From assembly GCA_963664585.2 (NCBI GenBank), contig CAXXEO010000026.1:1-64000 (forward strand): a DNA stretch of 64,000 nucleotides. Reading direction: 5' to 3'. Made by a program: the position numbers and the translations under genes. The notes below the pieces were generated by a model, which was not told where the DNA came from, searched no databases, and saw only the letters and a program-made list of their open reading frames with translations. This stretch comes from G963664585 sp963664585. Its GTDB lineage: Bacteria > Bacillota > Clostridia > Oscillospirales > Ruminococcaceae. Shown here in pieces: positions 25,936-34,774 of the stretch. Every line of letters begins with the position of its first letter. Position 1 is the stretch's first letter.

Positions 25936-26676
25936 TTATGCGCCCGTAAAGGCTTTTTTCAAATTGTTTATCTGGGTATAAACGCTCGCATCAGCGATGC
26001 CTTCAGCCGTTTCGACGATGCAGGTCCCCTTGGGGGCCCCCTCGAGAATGACGATTTCAATATCGCGTGCGCCCTTGACCATCGACATCAATAGTTGAGA
26101 ATTGGATGTGGCGAACTGGACATCATGATCCGACACGGTGACCTTTACCCACTCCTGTGCGCTAAAATTTTTCACAGCCTTGTTAAATATATTTAAAAAA
26201 GTCTTATCATTTGCGCTAAGCTTTTCGTCGATTACCTTTTTTGCAATACCCAGTGCCAACTCCTTAATCTGCTCTTCATTTTCAAGAAGCAGAGCACTTT
26301 TTTGAGATTCAAGACGCTTCATGAGATTTTCCAGCTCATCAAGTGCCGCTTTTTGCTGTTGCGCCACTTCCTCCATTCCACATCGATAGCCAGCTTCATA
26401 TCCGCTTTCTGTGGCTTTTTGAACTTCGGCATGTGCTTTGCCTGTTGCAAAAGCGCGAATTTCTCTGGATACATTCTGTGCAACCGCAATGAGGGACCTG
26501 GCCTCGGTACCCGCTTGTGCAAGTATGATTTCAGCTTGCGCTTTGGCCGCAGTCATTTGTTCATCAAATCCGGCTTTATAAGTGGGTTTTTGATTGGGTT
26601 CCTGAACATTTGTCACGGTGTAAAAATAGTCCTGGTTGTCAAGATTAACATCTCTGAATTTAACAAGCCTAGACAA
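25936..26676 (-). CDS. fliH: Flagellar assembly protein FliH
   Basis: The 246-residue product has an Ala/Gln/Glu-rich helical middle (AQQQKAALDELENLMKRLES) and a C-terminal domain with LALGIAKKVIDEKLSANDKT and KGTCIVETAEGIADASVYTQ, similar to FliH and V-ATPase E subunits. FliH is the negative regulator and stator of FliI. It overlaps the end of fliG by 8 nt and starts at TTG 26676. The frame is intact. Confidence 0.88.
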   Translation of the reverse strand: MSRLVKFRDVNLDNQDYFYTVTNVQEPNQKPTYKAGFDEQMTAAKAQAEIILAQAGTEARSLIAVAQNVSREIRAFATGKAHAEVQKATESGYEAGYRCGMEEVAQQQKAALDELENLMKRLESQKSALLLENEEQIKELALGIAKKVIDEKLSANDKTFLNIFNKAVKNFSAQEWVKVTVSDHDVQFATSNSQLLMSMVKGARDIEIVILEGAPKGTCIVETAEGIADASVYTQINNLKKAFTGA

Positions 26677-27685
26677 TTATCTCATCCTTTCGGCCTCTTG
26701 ATACGAAGATCTCTCCTGTCTCCTCGAGCTTTCTGATTATGCTGACCATTCTTTGCTGGGCTTCTTCGACATCGGTCATCCTTACGCCGCGCAAATACTG
26801 GGCATCGTCCTTCATCGTTTCGCTCATACGAGTGGACATGTTGGAATAGAACACTTGAGAAACCTCTTCGGTTGAACCCTTGAGTGCGATGAGCAAATCC
26901 TTGGTATCAACATCGCGCAAAAACCTCTGAATAGACATCGAGTCGAGGGTGGCAATGTCTTCGAACACGAACATAAGCCTTCTGATTTCCTCGGTGAGCT
27001 TGGGCTCTTTTTTGCTCATTTCCTCTAAAATGTGTTTTTCTGTTCCCCGGTCAACTGAATTTAGAATTTCAGCCATATATTTAACGCCACCGATTTCAGC
27101 AAAATCCATCGAAACAACGGACGAAAACTTTTTCTCAAGTGTTCTTTCAACCTCTTTGACAACCTCAGGAGAGGTCCTGTCCATGGTGGCAATGCGAGCG
27201 GCGACATCAACCTGGATCTGCCGGGGAAGCTCAGCCAGAATTGCCGAAGCCTGGCTGGGTCTTACGTAGGATAAAATCAATGCAATCGTCTGCGGATGCT
27301 CGTTTTGTATGAAGCTCATCAAATGTTTGGGATCGGCTTTTTTAAGAAAATCAAACGCCCTGGTCTTCAGGGATTTAGTCACCCTCTCGAGGACAGAGGC
27401 CGCACTGGTGGTGCCGATGGCCTTTTCAAGGATGGCCTTTGCGTATTCAATTCCGCCCTCGGTAATAAATTTTTGCGCAAGGCAGAGGTTGTAAAATTCC
27501 TCCAGTGTACCCTCCACCACTTCTGGGGTAAGATCCTGCAGCATGGCAATTTCCATTGTCAGCTGCTCAATTTCCTCCTCGCGAAGGTATTTGTAGATTT
27601 GAGGTGCGTATTCAACGCCCAGGGAAATGATAACGGCGGCAGCCTTTTTCTTCCAGGTAAATTTCTTTTCTTGTTGTTTAGCCAT
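26669..27685 (-). CDS. fliG: Flagellar motor switch protein FliG
   Basis: From ATG 27685, 9 nt after GAGGAGG, the product is 338 residues. It contains KKAAAVIISLGVEYAPQIYK, then the middle domain HPQTIALILSYVRPSQASAI, and the C-terminal torque domain MFVFEDIATLDSMSIQRFLR with DLLIALKGSTEEVSQVFYSN. FliG binds the MS ring and interacts with MotA. The frame is intact. Confidence 0.95.
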   Translation of the reverse strand: MAKQQEKKFTWKKKAAAVIISLGVEYAPQIYKYLREEEIEQLTMEIAMLQDLTPEVVEGTLEEFYNLCLAQKFITEGGIEYAKAILEKAIGTTSAASVLERVTKSLKTRAFDFLKKADPKHLMSFIQNEHPQTIALILSYVRPSQASAILAELPRQIQVDVAARIATMDRTSPEVVKEVERTLEKKFSSVVSMDFAEIGGVKYMAEILNSVDRGTEKHILEEMSKKEPKLTEEIRRLMFVFEDIATLDSMSIQRFLRDVDTKDLLIALKGSTEEVSQVFYSNMSTRMSETMKDDAQYLRGVRMTDVEEAQQRMVSIIRKLEETGEIFVSRGRKDEIIV

Positions 27686-27687
27686 TG

Positions 27688-29269
27688 TCATTGTCCCTCC
27701 TCTTTGATCCAAGTTCTCAAAAGCATAGCGACAATGTCAGGATTAGCAGAAGAGAAGTCTTTAATCTGTCTTTTGAGTCCCTGTTCCCTCGTCTCATTGA
27801 GGATAATTTCACCCGGAATGACCTCGGCCTTACCATTTTTGCCCAACCGAAGGGTTGAGTTGGGATCTTTGAGATAAAAGTCTTCTCCTTCTGCCTCACG
27901 TAATTTCTTCTTTTTCTTTGCGCGTTTTTTGGTCATAATCAGGATTATCACACCTATGATCAATACCGCGATGACACCACCTAGAATAAGCTTCCAGTAT
28001 AGGCTCTTTTGACCCAGGGCATCGCTGGCAAAAGCCTGAATGGCTTTCTTACTTGAAAACTCAATGGCGGTAATGACAACCTTGTCCGTACTGATCCCTG
28101 CGCCAAAGGCGACAATGTTTTTGTATTTTTCCAATTCATCATCGGCCATTTCTTCTTTGTTGAGAATGACGGCGACGCTGATATCTTTGATTTCGCCGCC
28201 ATCGCTTTGGGTACTCTTGATCAGTTGGTTGACCAGATACTCGGTTCCAGATGATTCGCTGGTACTTGTGCCCGCGCCCCCAGCACTGCTTTCGGGGTAG
28301 GTTTCGACGTCCGTATTAGAATTTGTCCCGGGGACGCCGCCAGAATCCGTCCCGCCTGTCGTACTTTCTTTGGTCAGTTGTTCTTTGGATACCATTCCCT
28401 TTTCGTCAAGACTGGGTGTATAGGTCTTTTCTTCGCTGGCCTTCTTTTCAAAGTCCATCACCACGTTTACTGCCACGCTCATGCCTGATTTACCGAATAC
28501 TGGCTCAAGCAATGAAATGATTTTGTTCTTTATCGCTTCATTTACACTGTTGGTCATATCAAGTTTTGTATAGGCACTTTGAATGTTCGCATCCGAGTTA
28601 GTGTTATTAAGAATTACGCCTTCGTTGTCAATAATAACCACATTTTTGCTGGCAAGACCCGGTACGCTTTTAGAAACAAGCGCTTCAATGCCTGAGACCT
28701 GTTTTTGACTCAGAGTGGTACTGCCGTCTAAGTCAAGCACAACAGAAGCGGTTGCGGGAAGTCGGTCTGCTCTCCAGAACAAATGAGTTCTCATCAGATA
28801 CGCTGATCGTGACAATAGCATTTTCGACCCCTTGAAGCGTCTTTATGGAATCTTGCAATCTGTTTTGAAGCTGAAAAATCAGATATTTTTTCTTTTCATA
28901 ATCGGTTGTCATAAAGTCGGAGCTATTGCTGAAAATATCATAATTAAGTGAGCTTTTGGGGTATCCCTCGGCGGAAAGCTGCATTTTCAATTTGGCTTCA
29001 TCGGCTTTCGGCACAAGAATGGCACCGTCATTCTGAATTTTTGTTGATACCGACATGCTTTCTAGTTTTGTAACGATCTCAGAAGACTCGGAGGCCGAAA
29101 GACCTCTGTACAACACCACATAATTTTGCACATTCAGCAAAATGGCAGCTACAATCGACAAGACGATGACAACAACGGCAGACAACAAGATGATCGTCCG
29201 CCTCCGCTTTGTCTGTCCATTCCAGAAATTCTTCACTTGTAATACAATTGATGCGAATGTGAAATTCAT
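27688..29269 (-). pseudogene. fliF: Flagellar MS-ring protein FliF, frameshifted after the first third
   Basis: The first frame from ATG 29269 includes a membrane span (TIILLSAVVVIVLSIVAAIL), VVLYRGLSASESSEIVTKLE and VTISVSDENSFVLES, then stops. The second frame continues DRLPATASVVLDLDGSTTLS and LVSKSVPGLASKNVVIIDNE up to a second membrane span and DIVAMLLRTWIKEEGQ, the FliG-binding tail. The span is 3n+1; removing one A near 28770-28775 (GAGAGCAGACC to GAGAGCGACC) restores ESDRLPATASVV. FliF is the base of the flagellum, so this lesion alone would prevent assembly. Confidence 0.93.
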
Positions 29270-29320
29270 ATTTAACCCTCAGCCTTGCCTGATTTGATGT
29301 CAAAGACCATGATGTATAGT

Positions 29321-29423
29321 TATAGTTGATTAACTTGAAAACAAGCTTGTGATTTTTCCCCCGCCGAAGGCGGGGGGAAAAATGACGTTTTATATATAGC
29401 CAGTTTTAAGTTAATTGGCTATA
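29321..29423 (+). repeat. Palindromic repeat, copy B (between fliE and fliF)
   Basis: 103 bp, same orientation as copy A, but the apical loop reads GAA instead of TTC on the same arm orientation. It lies inside the flagellar operon, 52 nt upstream of the fliF start and 11 nt after fliE. Confidence 0.95.
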
Positions 29424-29434
29424 TCTGCCCTAGT

Positions 29435-29737
29435 TTAAAGGGTTATCCGCATGATTTCGTTGTAGGCATCAAGCGCTTTGTTTCTTACCTGCACAAGAGT
29501 ATAAAGCGCCAAATCGGCTTTTGCGAGGTTCATGGTAACGGTGTGAAGATCGTCGGACTGACCTGTGGCAACGCGAATCTCATCCTGCTTCACCACTTGA
29601 TCGGTTTCGCTCACCTGCCCAACCACATTGTCCAGCAGTTCTTTGAAGGATACGAAGCTATCCTCCGTCACGTTTTTTTCAGCTGACAGAGTCAGGTTAT
29701 TGATAAGGCTTGCACTGTTAATTGCCTGTATAGACAT
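29435..29737 (-). CDS. fliE: Flagellar hook-basal body complex protein FliE
   Basis: The 100-residue product has TEDSFVSFKELLDNVVGQVS, then DDLHTVTMNLAKADLALYTL and VQVRNKALDAYNEIMRITL, the conserved FliE C-terminal helices. FliE joins the MS ring to the rod and is the first protein exported. It lies 11 nt after flgC, in the order flgB-flgC-fliE. The frame is intact. Confidence 0.93.
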   Translation of the reverse strand: MSIQAINSASLINNLTLSAEKNVTEDSFVSFKELLDNVVGQVSETDQVVKQDEIRVATGQSDDLHTVTMNLAKADLALYTLVQVRNKALDAYNEIMRITL

Positions 29738-29748
29738 ATTTTTCTCCC

Positions 29749-30190
29749 CTATCTTCCAATTTCAAGAGCTTTTGCAGCCATTTGCTTGACCGCGTTAAAA
29801 GCGGTGACATTGGCTTCATAAGACCTGGTCGCAGACATCATATCAATCATTTCTTTTACGGTGCTGATGTTGGGCATCATGACATATCCTTCTTCATTTG
29901 CATCGGGGTGGGTGGGATCATATACGGGTTTAAGTGCCTCTTCATCTTCAATAATTCCCGACACCGAAACCCCGCCCGACTTTTGTGTGTTTTGTGCGCT
30001 GTTGAGCGTCTTTGAGAAAGACAGACCGCTTTCATTGGCCTTGAAGACGACCATTTTTCTTCTATAGGGCTGTCCGTCTTCTGTTTTGGTCGTATCCTTA
30101 TTGGCGATGTTTCTGGGATATAACATCCATTCTCAGCTTTTGCGCGGTCAGCGCGGACCCGCTTATGTTCAGAGAACTCAAAAAAGCCAT
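29749..30190 (-). pseudogene. flgC: Flagellar rod protein FlgC, frameshifted near the N terminus
   Basis: The first frame from ATG 30190 reads MAFLSSLNISGSALTAQKLR and MDVIS, then is lost. The second frame reads RNIANKDTTKTEDGQPYRRK and continues to DMMSATRSYEANVTAFNAVK, the FlgC C terminus. The span is 3n+1, and the junction is TCCCAGAAAC near 30114-30119, where removing one C gives SRNIANKD. FlgC forms part of the proximal rod. The start lies 3 nt after the flgB stop. The intact length would be about 146 residues, normal for FlgC. Confidence 0.92.
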
Positions 30191-30193
30191 CTA

Positions 30194-30587
30194 TTATCCC
30201 TTCCCTTCGGTAATCACATATTTAAGGCGCGATATTTGGGACGAGGCCATCCTGGTCAGAAATTCATATTGGATTTCCGACCTGGCAAGCTCAATGTTCT
30301 CCTGCGTCAATATCCACATTGTTACCATCTTCCCGCATGGACGACCCTTTGCTTTCCAGCACCTTGGGCTCGAGTGACTGGAGCTTGTCCTCCAGCTCTT
30401 TTTCATTCACGTTTCCGCTGCCAACCGTTTTTTTTAACACTTCTTCAAAGGCAACGGATTTACTCTTATAACCGGGGGTGTCATTATTTGCGATAATGTC
30501 AGTGATTACTTTTTGCCTTAGCCATAGGGCATCAAGGCTTTTTTGTAACAAGGCCATGCTCTGACTGCCTGGAAGATTTTCCACCAT
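30194..30587 (-). pseudogene. flgB: Flagellar rod protein FlgB, frameshifted near the C terminus
   Basis: From ATG 30587 (after AGGTGGG) the first frame reads ALLQKSLDALWLRQKVITDI, ANNDTPGYKSKSVAFEEVLK and DGNNVDIDAGEH, then stops. The other frame continues ENIELARSEIQYEFLTRMAS and RLKYVITEGKG, ending at 30194. The span is 3n+1, and one extra G near 30304-30308 (GCAGGAGAAC) breaks VDIDAENIELA. FlgB is the first rod subunit. It is the first gene of the long operon and follows the cyclic-di-GMP riboswitch. Confidence 0.92.
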
Positions 30588-30663
30588 AGTTCCCACCTGC
30601 TTTCATGATGTTGATTTTGCAAAAATTATGTCAATTTAAAATTGAGACTAACGTTGTACTTAA

Positions 30664-30690
30664 AAAAGGGTACAAAAAAATAACCCACAG
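30664..30690 (-). terminator. Possible expression-platform terminator of the c-di-GMP riboswitch
   Basis: Directly after the aptamer the minus strand has GTGGGTTATTTTTTT, then GTACCC and a T6 run. A GGGT/ACCC stem with T tracts on this strand is compatible with a condition-dependent terminator, but the stem is short. Confidence 0.4.
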
Positions 30691-30768
30691 TTTCGGCAGC
30701 TGGCGACCATTTCAGGCCCTGTAGCTTTGCGTCACCATCTTTCAATGGCTTTGCTATTTCGTTAAGAT
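30688..30768 (-). ncRNA. Cyclic-di-GMP-I (GEMM-I) riboswitch upstream of flgB
   Basis: The minus-strand leader contains GCAAAGCCATTGAAAGATGG, then TGACGCAAAGCTACAGGGCC, then ATGGTCGCCAGCTGCCG. These are the recognisable GEMM-I parts: the GAAA tetraloop on P2, the GACGCAAAGC joining region, and the P3 receptor stem ending before the closing P1. It sits about 110 nt downstream of the predicted transcription start and about 100 nt upstream of flgB. Clostridioides difficile has a switch at the same place that turns flagellar genes off when cyclic-di-GMP is high; the same polarity is inferred here, not shown. Confidence 0.88.
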
Positions 30769-30879
30769 TATACAAGTTGTCGCAAATTATTTAAATATTA
30801 GGTTAATAAAATACACTTTCTGAAGGATAATTCTTCATAAATAATTGTGAAATTGTTCTTTTTTTTGACTGATAGTTGC

Positions 30880-30908
30880 ATTCTAGCACTAATAATATCA
30901 AAGGTCAA
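30880..30908 (-). promoter_or_regulatory. Sigma-A-type promoter of the flgB operon
   Basis: TTGACC (30903-30908), a 17-bp spacer and TAGAAT (30880-30885), with AT-rich DNA upstream. The predicted start near 30873 places the riboswitch in the leader of the early flagellar operon. Confidence 0.7.
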
Positions 30909-31013
30909 TAATTTTTATAAAAAATAAGTAATTTTTTATCACTTCCTGTCGAAATATTTTGGTTATGTTTTATTTTATTTTTATTCAATATTATGAGATG
31001 CGCAATATAAGAT

Positions 31014-31040
31014 TAAACTTTTGAAATGCTTAACCGATAT
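31014..31040 (+). promoter_or_regulatory. Sigma-D promoter of fliD
   Basis: TAAA (31014-31017), a 16-bp spacer and CCGATAT (31034-31040). It has the same architecture as the flgM promoter and lies 47 bp upstream of the fliD start. Confidence 0.85.
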
Positions 31041-31087
31041 ATTTTCACAGAGCGTATGTTTTCCATGGAGCAAAGGAGGTATAAAGC

Positions 31088-32989
31088 ATGTCAACAATAA
31101 GCACAACGAACAGATTGAGTGGGCTTGCATCCGGCCTTGACACCGAAACAATTGTTGAGGGCTTGACCGAATCCTACAAAACAAAAATAAACGAGGCAGA
31201 ACAGCAGAAGCAAATCCTTGCGTGGAAACAAGAATATTATCAGGGGATTACTTCAAATTTATATGATTTTCAACAGAAATATTTTGGGTCATCCTCCTCC
31301 GGCAGTATGACAATTATCGATTCTTTTACAAAACTTTCAGCAGGTGACTTCAGTTCATCCTACCTAACTGTCACACCGGGCTCCTCGGCAACACAATCAG
31401 ACATTTATATCCGCGACATCGTCAGCCTTGCCTCAAGCGCCAAGGTACAAAGCAGCAATACGGTTACATCCGCCCCAATGATGACGGTGGATACGGGTAA
31501 TTTAGACGCTCTTGGCGGCTCGAGCCTAAATATCACTTTGGACGGCATAGAAGAGACTCTGACCTTTGCCGATCAGACTTATACGTCCACTGACGATGTG
31601 GCTACAGCGCTTCAAAGCTTAATCAATAATGCGTTTGGCACTGGCCGAATCACCGTTACGGTGGACGGTGACAACATGAGCCTTAGCGCGGCCTCCAGTA
31701 CCCTTGTCATTGAAGAGTCCGGCGAGACCAACGAAGCTTCCGCTGTTTTAAGCTTTACCGACGGGGCTACCAACAAACTCAATCTTGAAAGTACTGTTGC
31801 AGAATGTGGACTTGCGACCGACACGGGTGATACCATTGCCTTTGAAATCAATGGGGTATCTTTTTCCTTTACATCAGCCAGTACGATGAGCGACATCATT
31901 GATGAAGTCAATAACAGCGAAGCCGGCGTCGCCATGACCTATTCCAGTCTTTCAGATAAATTTACCATTGCAGCTACAGAAACCGGTGCGGGCTCAAAGG
32001 TAACTGTGGAGGATGTGGAGGGTACTTTTTTAAATGCTGTCCTCGGCACCGGTATTAAAACCGACGGTACTGATGCAGTTGTCAAACTCAGCACGGATGG
32101 TTCGACGGATGAATCCAGCTTGATTACCGTTACCAGAAGCTCCAATACCTTTGACATTGATGGCACAACTTATACTCTGAAAGGCAAAGCTTCGGGCACT
32201 ACTGAAGAAAATTTGAACATCAGCATCGGAGTCGATGCCGACACCGTCGTTGAAACCATCACGAGCTTTGTCAAGGACTACAACGAACTTTTGGCTTCCA
32301 TCACTGATAAGCTGACCGAAAAGCTATACAGCGACTATAAACCGTTGACCGACGATCAAAAGGAAGAGCTCACCGATGACGAAGAGAAGGCCTGGACCGA
32401 AAAGGCAAAAAGCGGGCTGCTCAGAAGTGATAGCACCCTTACGGCGCTTACCACCCAACTCAGAAGCTGTATGCTTTCCAATGTCAACGAGGTTGGCTCC
32501 AGTGTAAGTATCGGCACTGTTTTGTCCGGCATCGGCATCACTTCCACTAGCTATTCGGACAAAGGGCAGCTTACGATCAATGAGAATACCCTGCGCGCGG
32601 CTATTTCCAAGGACTCTGACGCGGTTATGAACCTTTTTACCCAAAAATCATCTATCAGCTATTCCCAATATTCCACTGCCGCGCAAAAAACGACCCGTTA
32701 CAACGAGTCCGGCCTTCTGTGGAGACTGAGTGATATTGTTCAAAATTCTCTCAGCACAACCGGAATTAAAGGAACGCTAATTGAATTGATAGGCAGCCCC
32801 AAAAGCCAATATTCCGGCACCTCCATGTACAGCAGCCGCATTACGGACATGGAGGATAAAATCGATGATCTGGAGGAAGATTTAGAAGATGCTGAAGACC
32901 GCTATTATGCTAAGTTTACGGCCATGGAAACAGCACTCTCCACGTTAAACAGTCAAAGCTCCTGGATATCACAGATGCTATCGAATTAA
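31088..32989 (+). CDS. fliD: Flagellar filament cap protein FliD (HAP2)
   Basis: The 633-residue product has the FliD N terminus TNRLSGLASGLDTETIVEGL and the C terminus LWRLSDIVQNSLSTTGIKGT, SSRITDMEDKIDDLEEDLED and YYAKFTAMETALSTLNSQSS. The middle is Ser/Thr-rich and variable, as expected for the exposed domains. It starts at ATG 31088 after AAAGGAGG. It caps the filament and folds incoming flagellin. It heads the divergent late group under a sigma-D promoter. The frame is intact over 1.9 kb. Confidence 0.94.
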   Translation: MSTISTTNRLSGLASGLDTETIVEGLTESYKTKINEAEQQKQILAWKQEYYQGITSNLYDFQQKYFGSSSSGSMTIIDSFTKLSAGDFSSSYLTVTPGSSATQSDIYIRDIVSLASSAKVQSSNTVTSAPMMTVDTGNLDALGGSSLNITLDGIEETLTFADQTYTSTDDVATALQSLINNAFGTGRITVTVDGDNMSLSAASSTLVIEESGETNEASAVLSFTDGATNKLNLESTVAECGLATDTGDTIAFEINGVSFSFTSASTMSDIIDEVNNSEAGVAMTYSSLSDKFTIAATETGAGSKVTVEDVEGTFLNAVLGTGIKTDGTDAVVKLSTDGSTDESSLITVTRSSNTFDIDGTTYTLKGKASGTTEENLNISIGVDADTVVETITSFVKDYNELLASITDKLTEKLYSDYKPLTDDQKEELTDDEEKAWTEKAKSGLLRSDSTLTALTTQLRSCMLSNVNEVGSSVSIGTVLSGIGITSTSYSDKGQLTINENTLRAAISKDSDAVMNLFTQKSSISYSQYSTAAQKTTRYNESGLLWRLSDIVQNSLSTTGIKGTLIELIGSPKSQYSGTSMYSSRITDMEDKIDDLEEDLEDAEDRYYAKFTAMETALSTLNSQSSWISQMLSN

Positions 32990-33007
32990 TCGTAGTGAGG
33001 GATAAAG

Positions 33008-33409
33008 ATGCTTGTTTCTGACCAATACAAAAAATACAGAGAACAATCTGTGAGCACTTATACCCCCGGCGAACTGATCGTCCTGCTTTATGAACAAGCG
33101 GCTTTCAATATTAACCGGGCGATTGCCAGCATTCATAACAGCAAAATCAGCGATGCACACAACAGCATCGTGAAAGCACAGAATATTTTTCTCTATCTGA
33201 TGGACAGTCTGGATATGGCCTATCCCATATCCCAAGATTTGCTTTCCTACTATGAATATCTCTGTTCCATGCTGGTAAAAGCCAATCTTGAAAAAAGCGC
33301 GGAGATTCTTACTCAAATTTTGCATAGTACTCTCGAGCTGAAAAGCACATGGCAAAAGGTCGAAATCAACAGTCGTGCGTCTAAACAACCTTTGGAGAGC
33401 AGTATATGA
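33008..33409 (+). CDS. fliS: Flagellin export chaperone FliS
   Basis: The 133-residue product has YKKYREQSVSTYTPGELIVL, LYEQAAFNINRAIASIHNSK and LMDSLDMAYPISQDLLSYYE, the standard FliS helical-bundle pattern. FliS binds the flagellin C terminus in the cytoplasm; that terminus is lost in the frameshifted fliC of this window. The gene follows fliD by 18 nt and overlaps the next gene by 4 nt (ATGA). Confidence 0.93.
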   Translation: MLVSDQYKKYREQSVSTYTPGELIVLLYEQAAFNINRAIASIHNSKISDAHNSIVKAQNIFLYLMDSLDMAYPISQDLLSYYEYLCSMLVKANLEKSAEILTQILHSTLELKSTWQKVEINSRASKQPLESSI

Positions 33410-33795
33410 ACGAAAAAAGTGAAGCGTTTATCCGTTCTCTTGAGCATTTGGCAAAAGAAAAGCTGCGCCTGCTTGAATCAATGAAGACCAAAGCAGAGAA
33501 AATTCTTGATCAGTCCGAACCGAATTTCGCAAATGAAATTAACCTTTTTCTGGATGACCAGCAAGTTTGCATGTCGGCAATCGACGAGCTAGATAAAGAG
33601 TATGCGGGTATTACCATATTCCTTTTTGAAGATGAACTTTTGGAGGCAAGCGCACTTGCGTCCGCTCTACGTGAACAGCAGGCGGTGCTTTTAACAATTT
33701 CAAATCTAAATGCAAAGATCCATGAAAAGGTGGCGTCTGCTTTGCTTGAAACAAAGCGGCAACTTAAAAAAGTCAGCGAACAAAAAAAAATTTAA
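33406..33795 (+). CDS. FliT-like small helical protein
   Basis: A 129-residue protein, predicted to be all helical (EAFIRSLEHLAKEKLRLLES, ALREQQAVLLTISNLNAKIH), encoded with a 4-nt overlap after fliS. This is the position of fliT in other flagellates, where FliT is the FliD export chaperone. Sequence conservation is weak in this family, so the name rests mainly on position, size and helical character. Confidence 0.65.
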   Translation: MNEKSEAFIRSLEHLAKEKLRLLESMKTKAEKILDQSEPNFANEINLFLDDQQVCMSAIDELDKEYAGITIFLFEDELLEASALASALREQQAVLLTISNLNAKIHEKVASALLETKRQLKKVSEQKKI

Positions 33796-33961
33796 AGCCA
33801 GTTATCATCCATATACAAAGCCGCAACTGGGCATTATGATGGACTATAAAAAAAGATAATTGCATTTTTTTTAGCGCGGTTAGTGCGTATGGACAGGCCA
33901 GCGCTTAGTTTTTCGCCGGTTTTATTCCAGAAGATGATGGTGAAAAGGTGGACACAAAACG

Positions 33962-34762
33962 ATGGACATAACCAGTTTTTTAGGCATTATAACCGGTTTC
34001 GGCATGCTCTATTGGGGTTATTCGATGGACGGTGGCAATGTTGGAGCCCTGATGCTCATCAGTGCCTTCATCATTGTGTTTGGGGGCTCTCTGGGTTCAA
34101 TTATGATGGCCTACGGGGTCGGTCAGCTTAAAAACTTTGCAAAGTTGTTTGTTGAAATATTCATACAGCCCAAATCCAATATTGCCTCTACCATTGATTT
34201 TTTGGTCAAGCTATCTGAAACCGCGAGAAAAGAGGGCCTTCTCAGCCTCGAAAAGGTGATTGAAGCTGAAGGACCCAAAAGCAAGATAGACCCATTACTC
34301 AAACGCGGTACGCTTATGGTCATTGACGGAACTGATCTGGAACAGATCAGAGAACTGCTGGAAACAGAAATATATGTATACGAGCAGAAATGCAAACCCG
34401 AAATTGCCATGTTTGATTCATTTGCCGCCTTTGCACCCGCCTATGGAATGATTGGAACGATAATGGGTATGATTCAGGTTTTAGCCAATATGTCCTCTCC
34501 TGAGCAGTTGTGCAAAGCGATTGCCGTGGCCTTTATTACTACCTTATATGGCGTGATCATTGCCAACCTTTTTTGCATTCCCGCTTCCAATAAGCTCAAG
34601 ATACGGCTGGCACAATATAGCTTGGAAAAGGGAATGATCATCGAGGGCATTTGCGGCATACGTAATGGAGACAATCCTAAAATGCTCAGAGAAAAGCTTT
34701 CAGCCTATCTGCAATTGGATGATAAGGCCATGAAAAAGTCGAAAAAAGGGACGAAAGCATAG
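33962..34762 (+). CDS. motA: Flagellar stator proton channel subunit MotA
   Basis: The 266-residue product has four membrane spans (FLGIITGFGMLYWGYSMDGG; ALMLISAFIIVFGGSLGSIM; AFAPAYGMIGTIMGMIQVLA; AIAVAFITTLYGVIIANLFC). A cytoplasmic loop (KEGLLSLEKVIEAEGPKSKI) contacts FliG. The Pro-Ala-Tyr-Gly motif before span 3 is conserved in MotA. It lies 12 nt before motB. Ion type (proton or sodium) cannot be read with certainty. The frame is intact. Confidence 0.93.
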   Translation: MDITSFLGIITGFGMLYWGYSMDGGNVGALMLISAFIIVFGGSLGSIMMAYGVGQLKNFAKLFVEIFIQPKSNIASTIDFLVKLSETARKEGLLSLEKVIEAEGPKSKIDPLLKRGTLMVIDGTDLEQIRELLETEIYVYEQKCKPEIAMFDSFAAFAPAYGMIGTIMGMIQVLANMSSPEQLCKAIAVAFITTLYGVIIANLFCIPASNKLKIRLAQYSLEKGMIIEGICGIRNGDNPKMLREKLSAYLQLDDKAMKKSKKGTKA

Positions 34763-34774
34763 GGGGAAAAAAGA

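Noticed and set aside
377..30587. Programmed frameshifting as the explanation for the split flagellar genes
   Set aside because: The junctions differ in sequence and direction, most lack a slippery site, and these genes are single-frame in known flagellates.
33883..34131. Open frame before and over motA
   Set aside because: It is a shadow of motA in another frame, without a family match.
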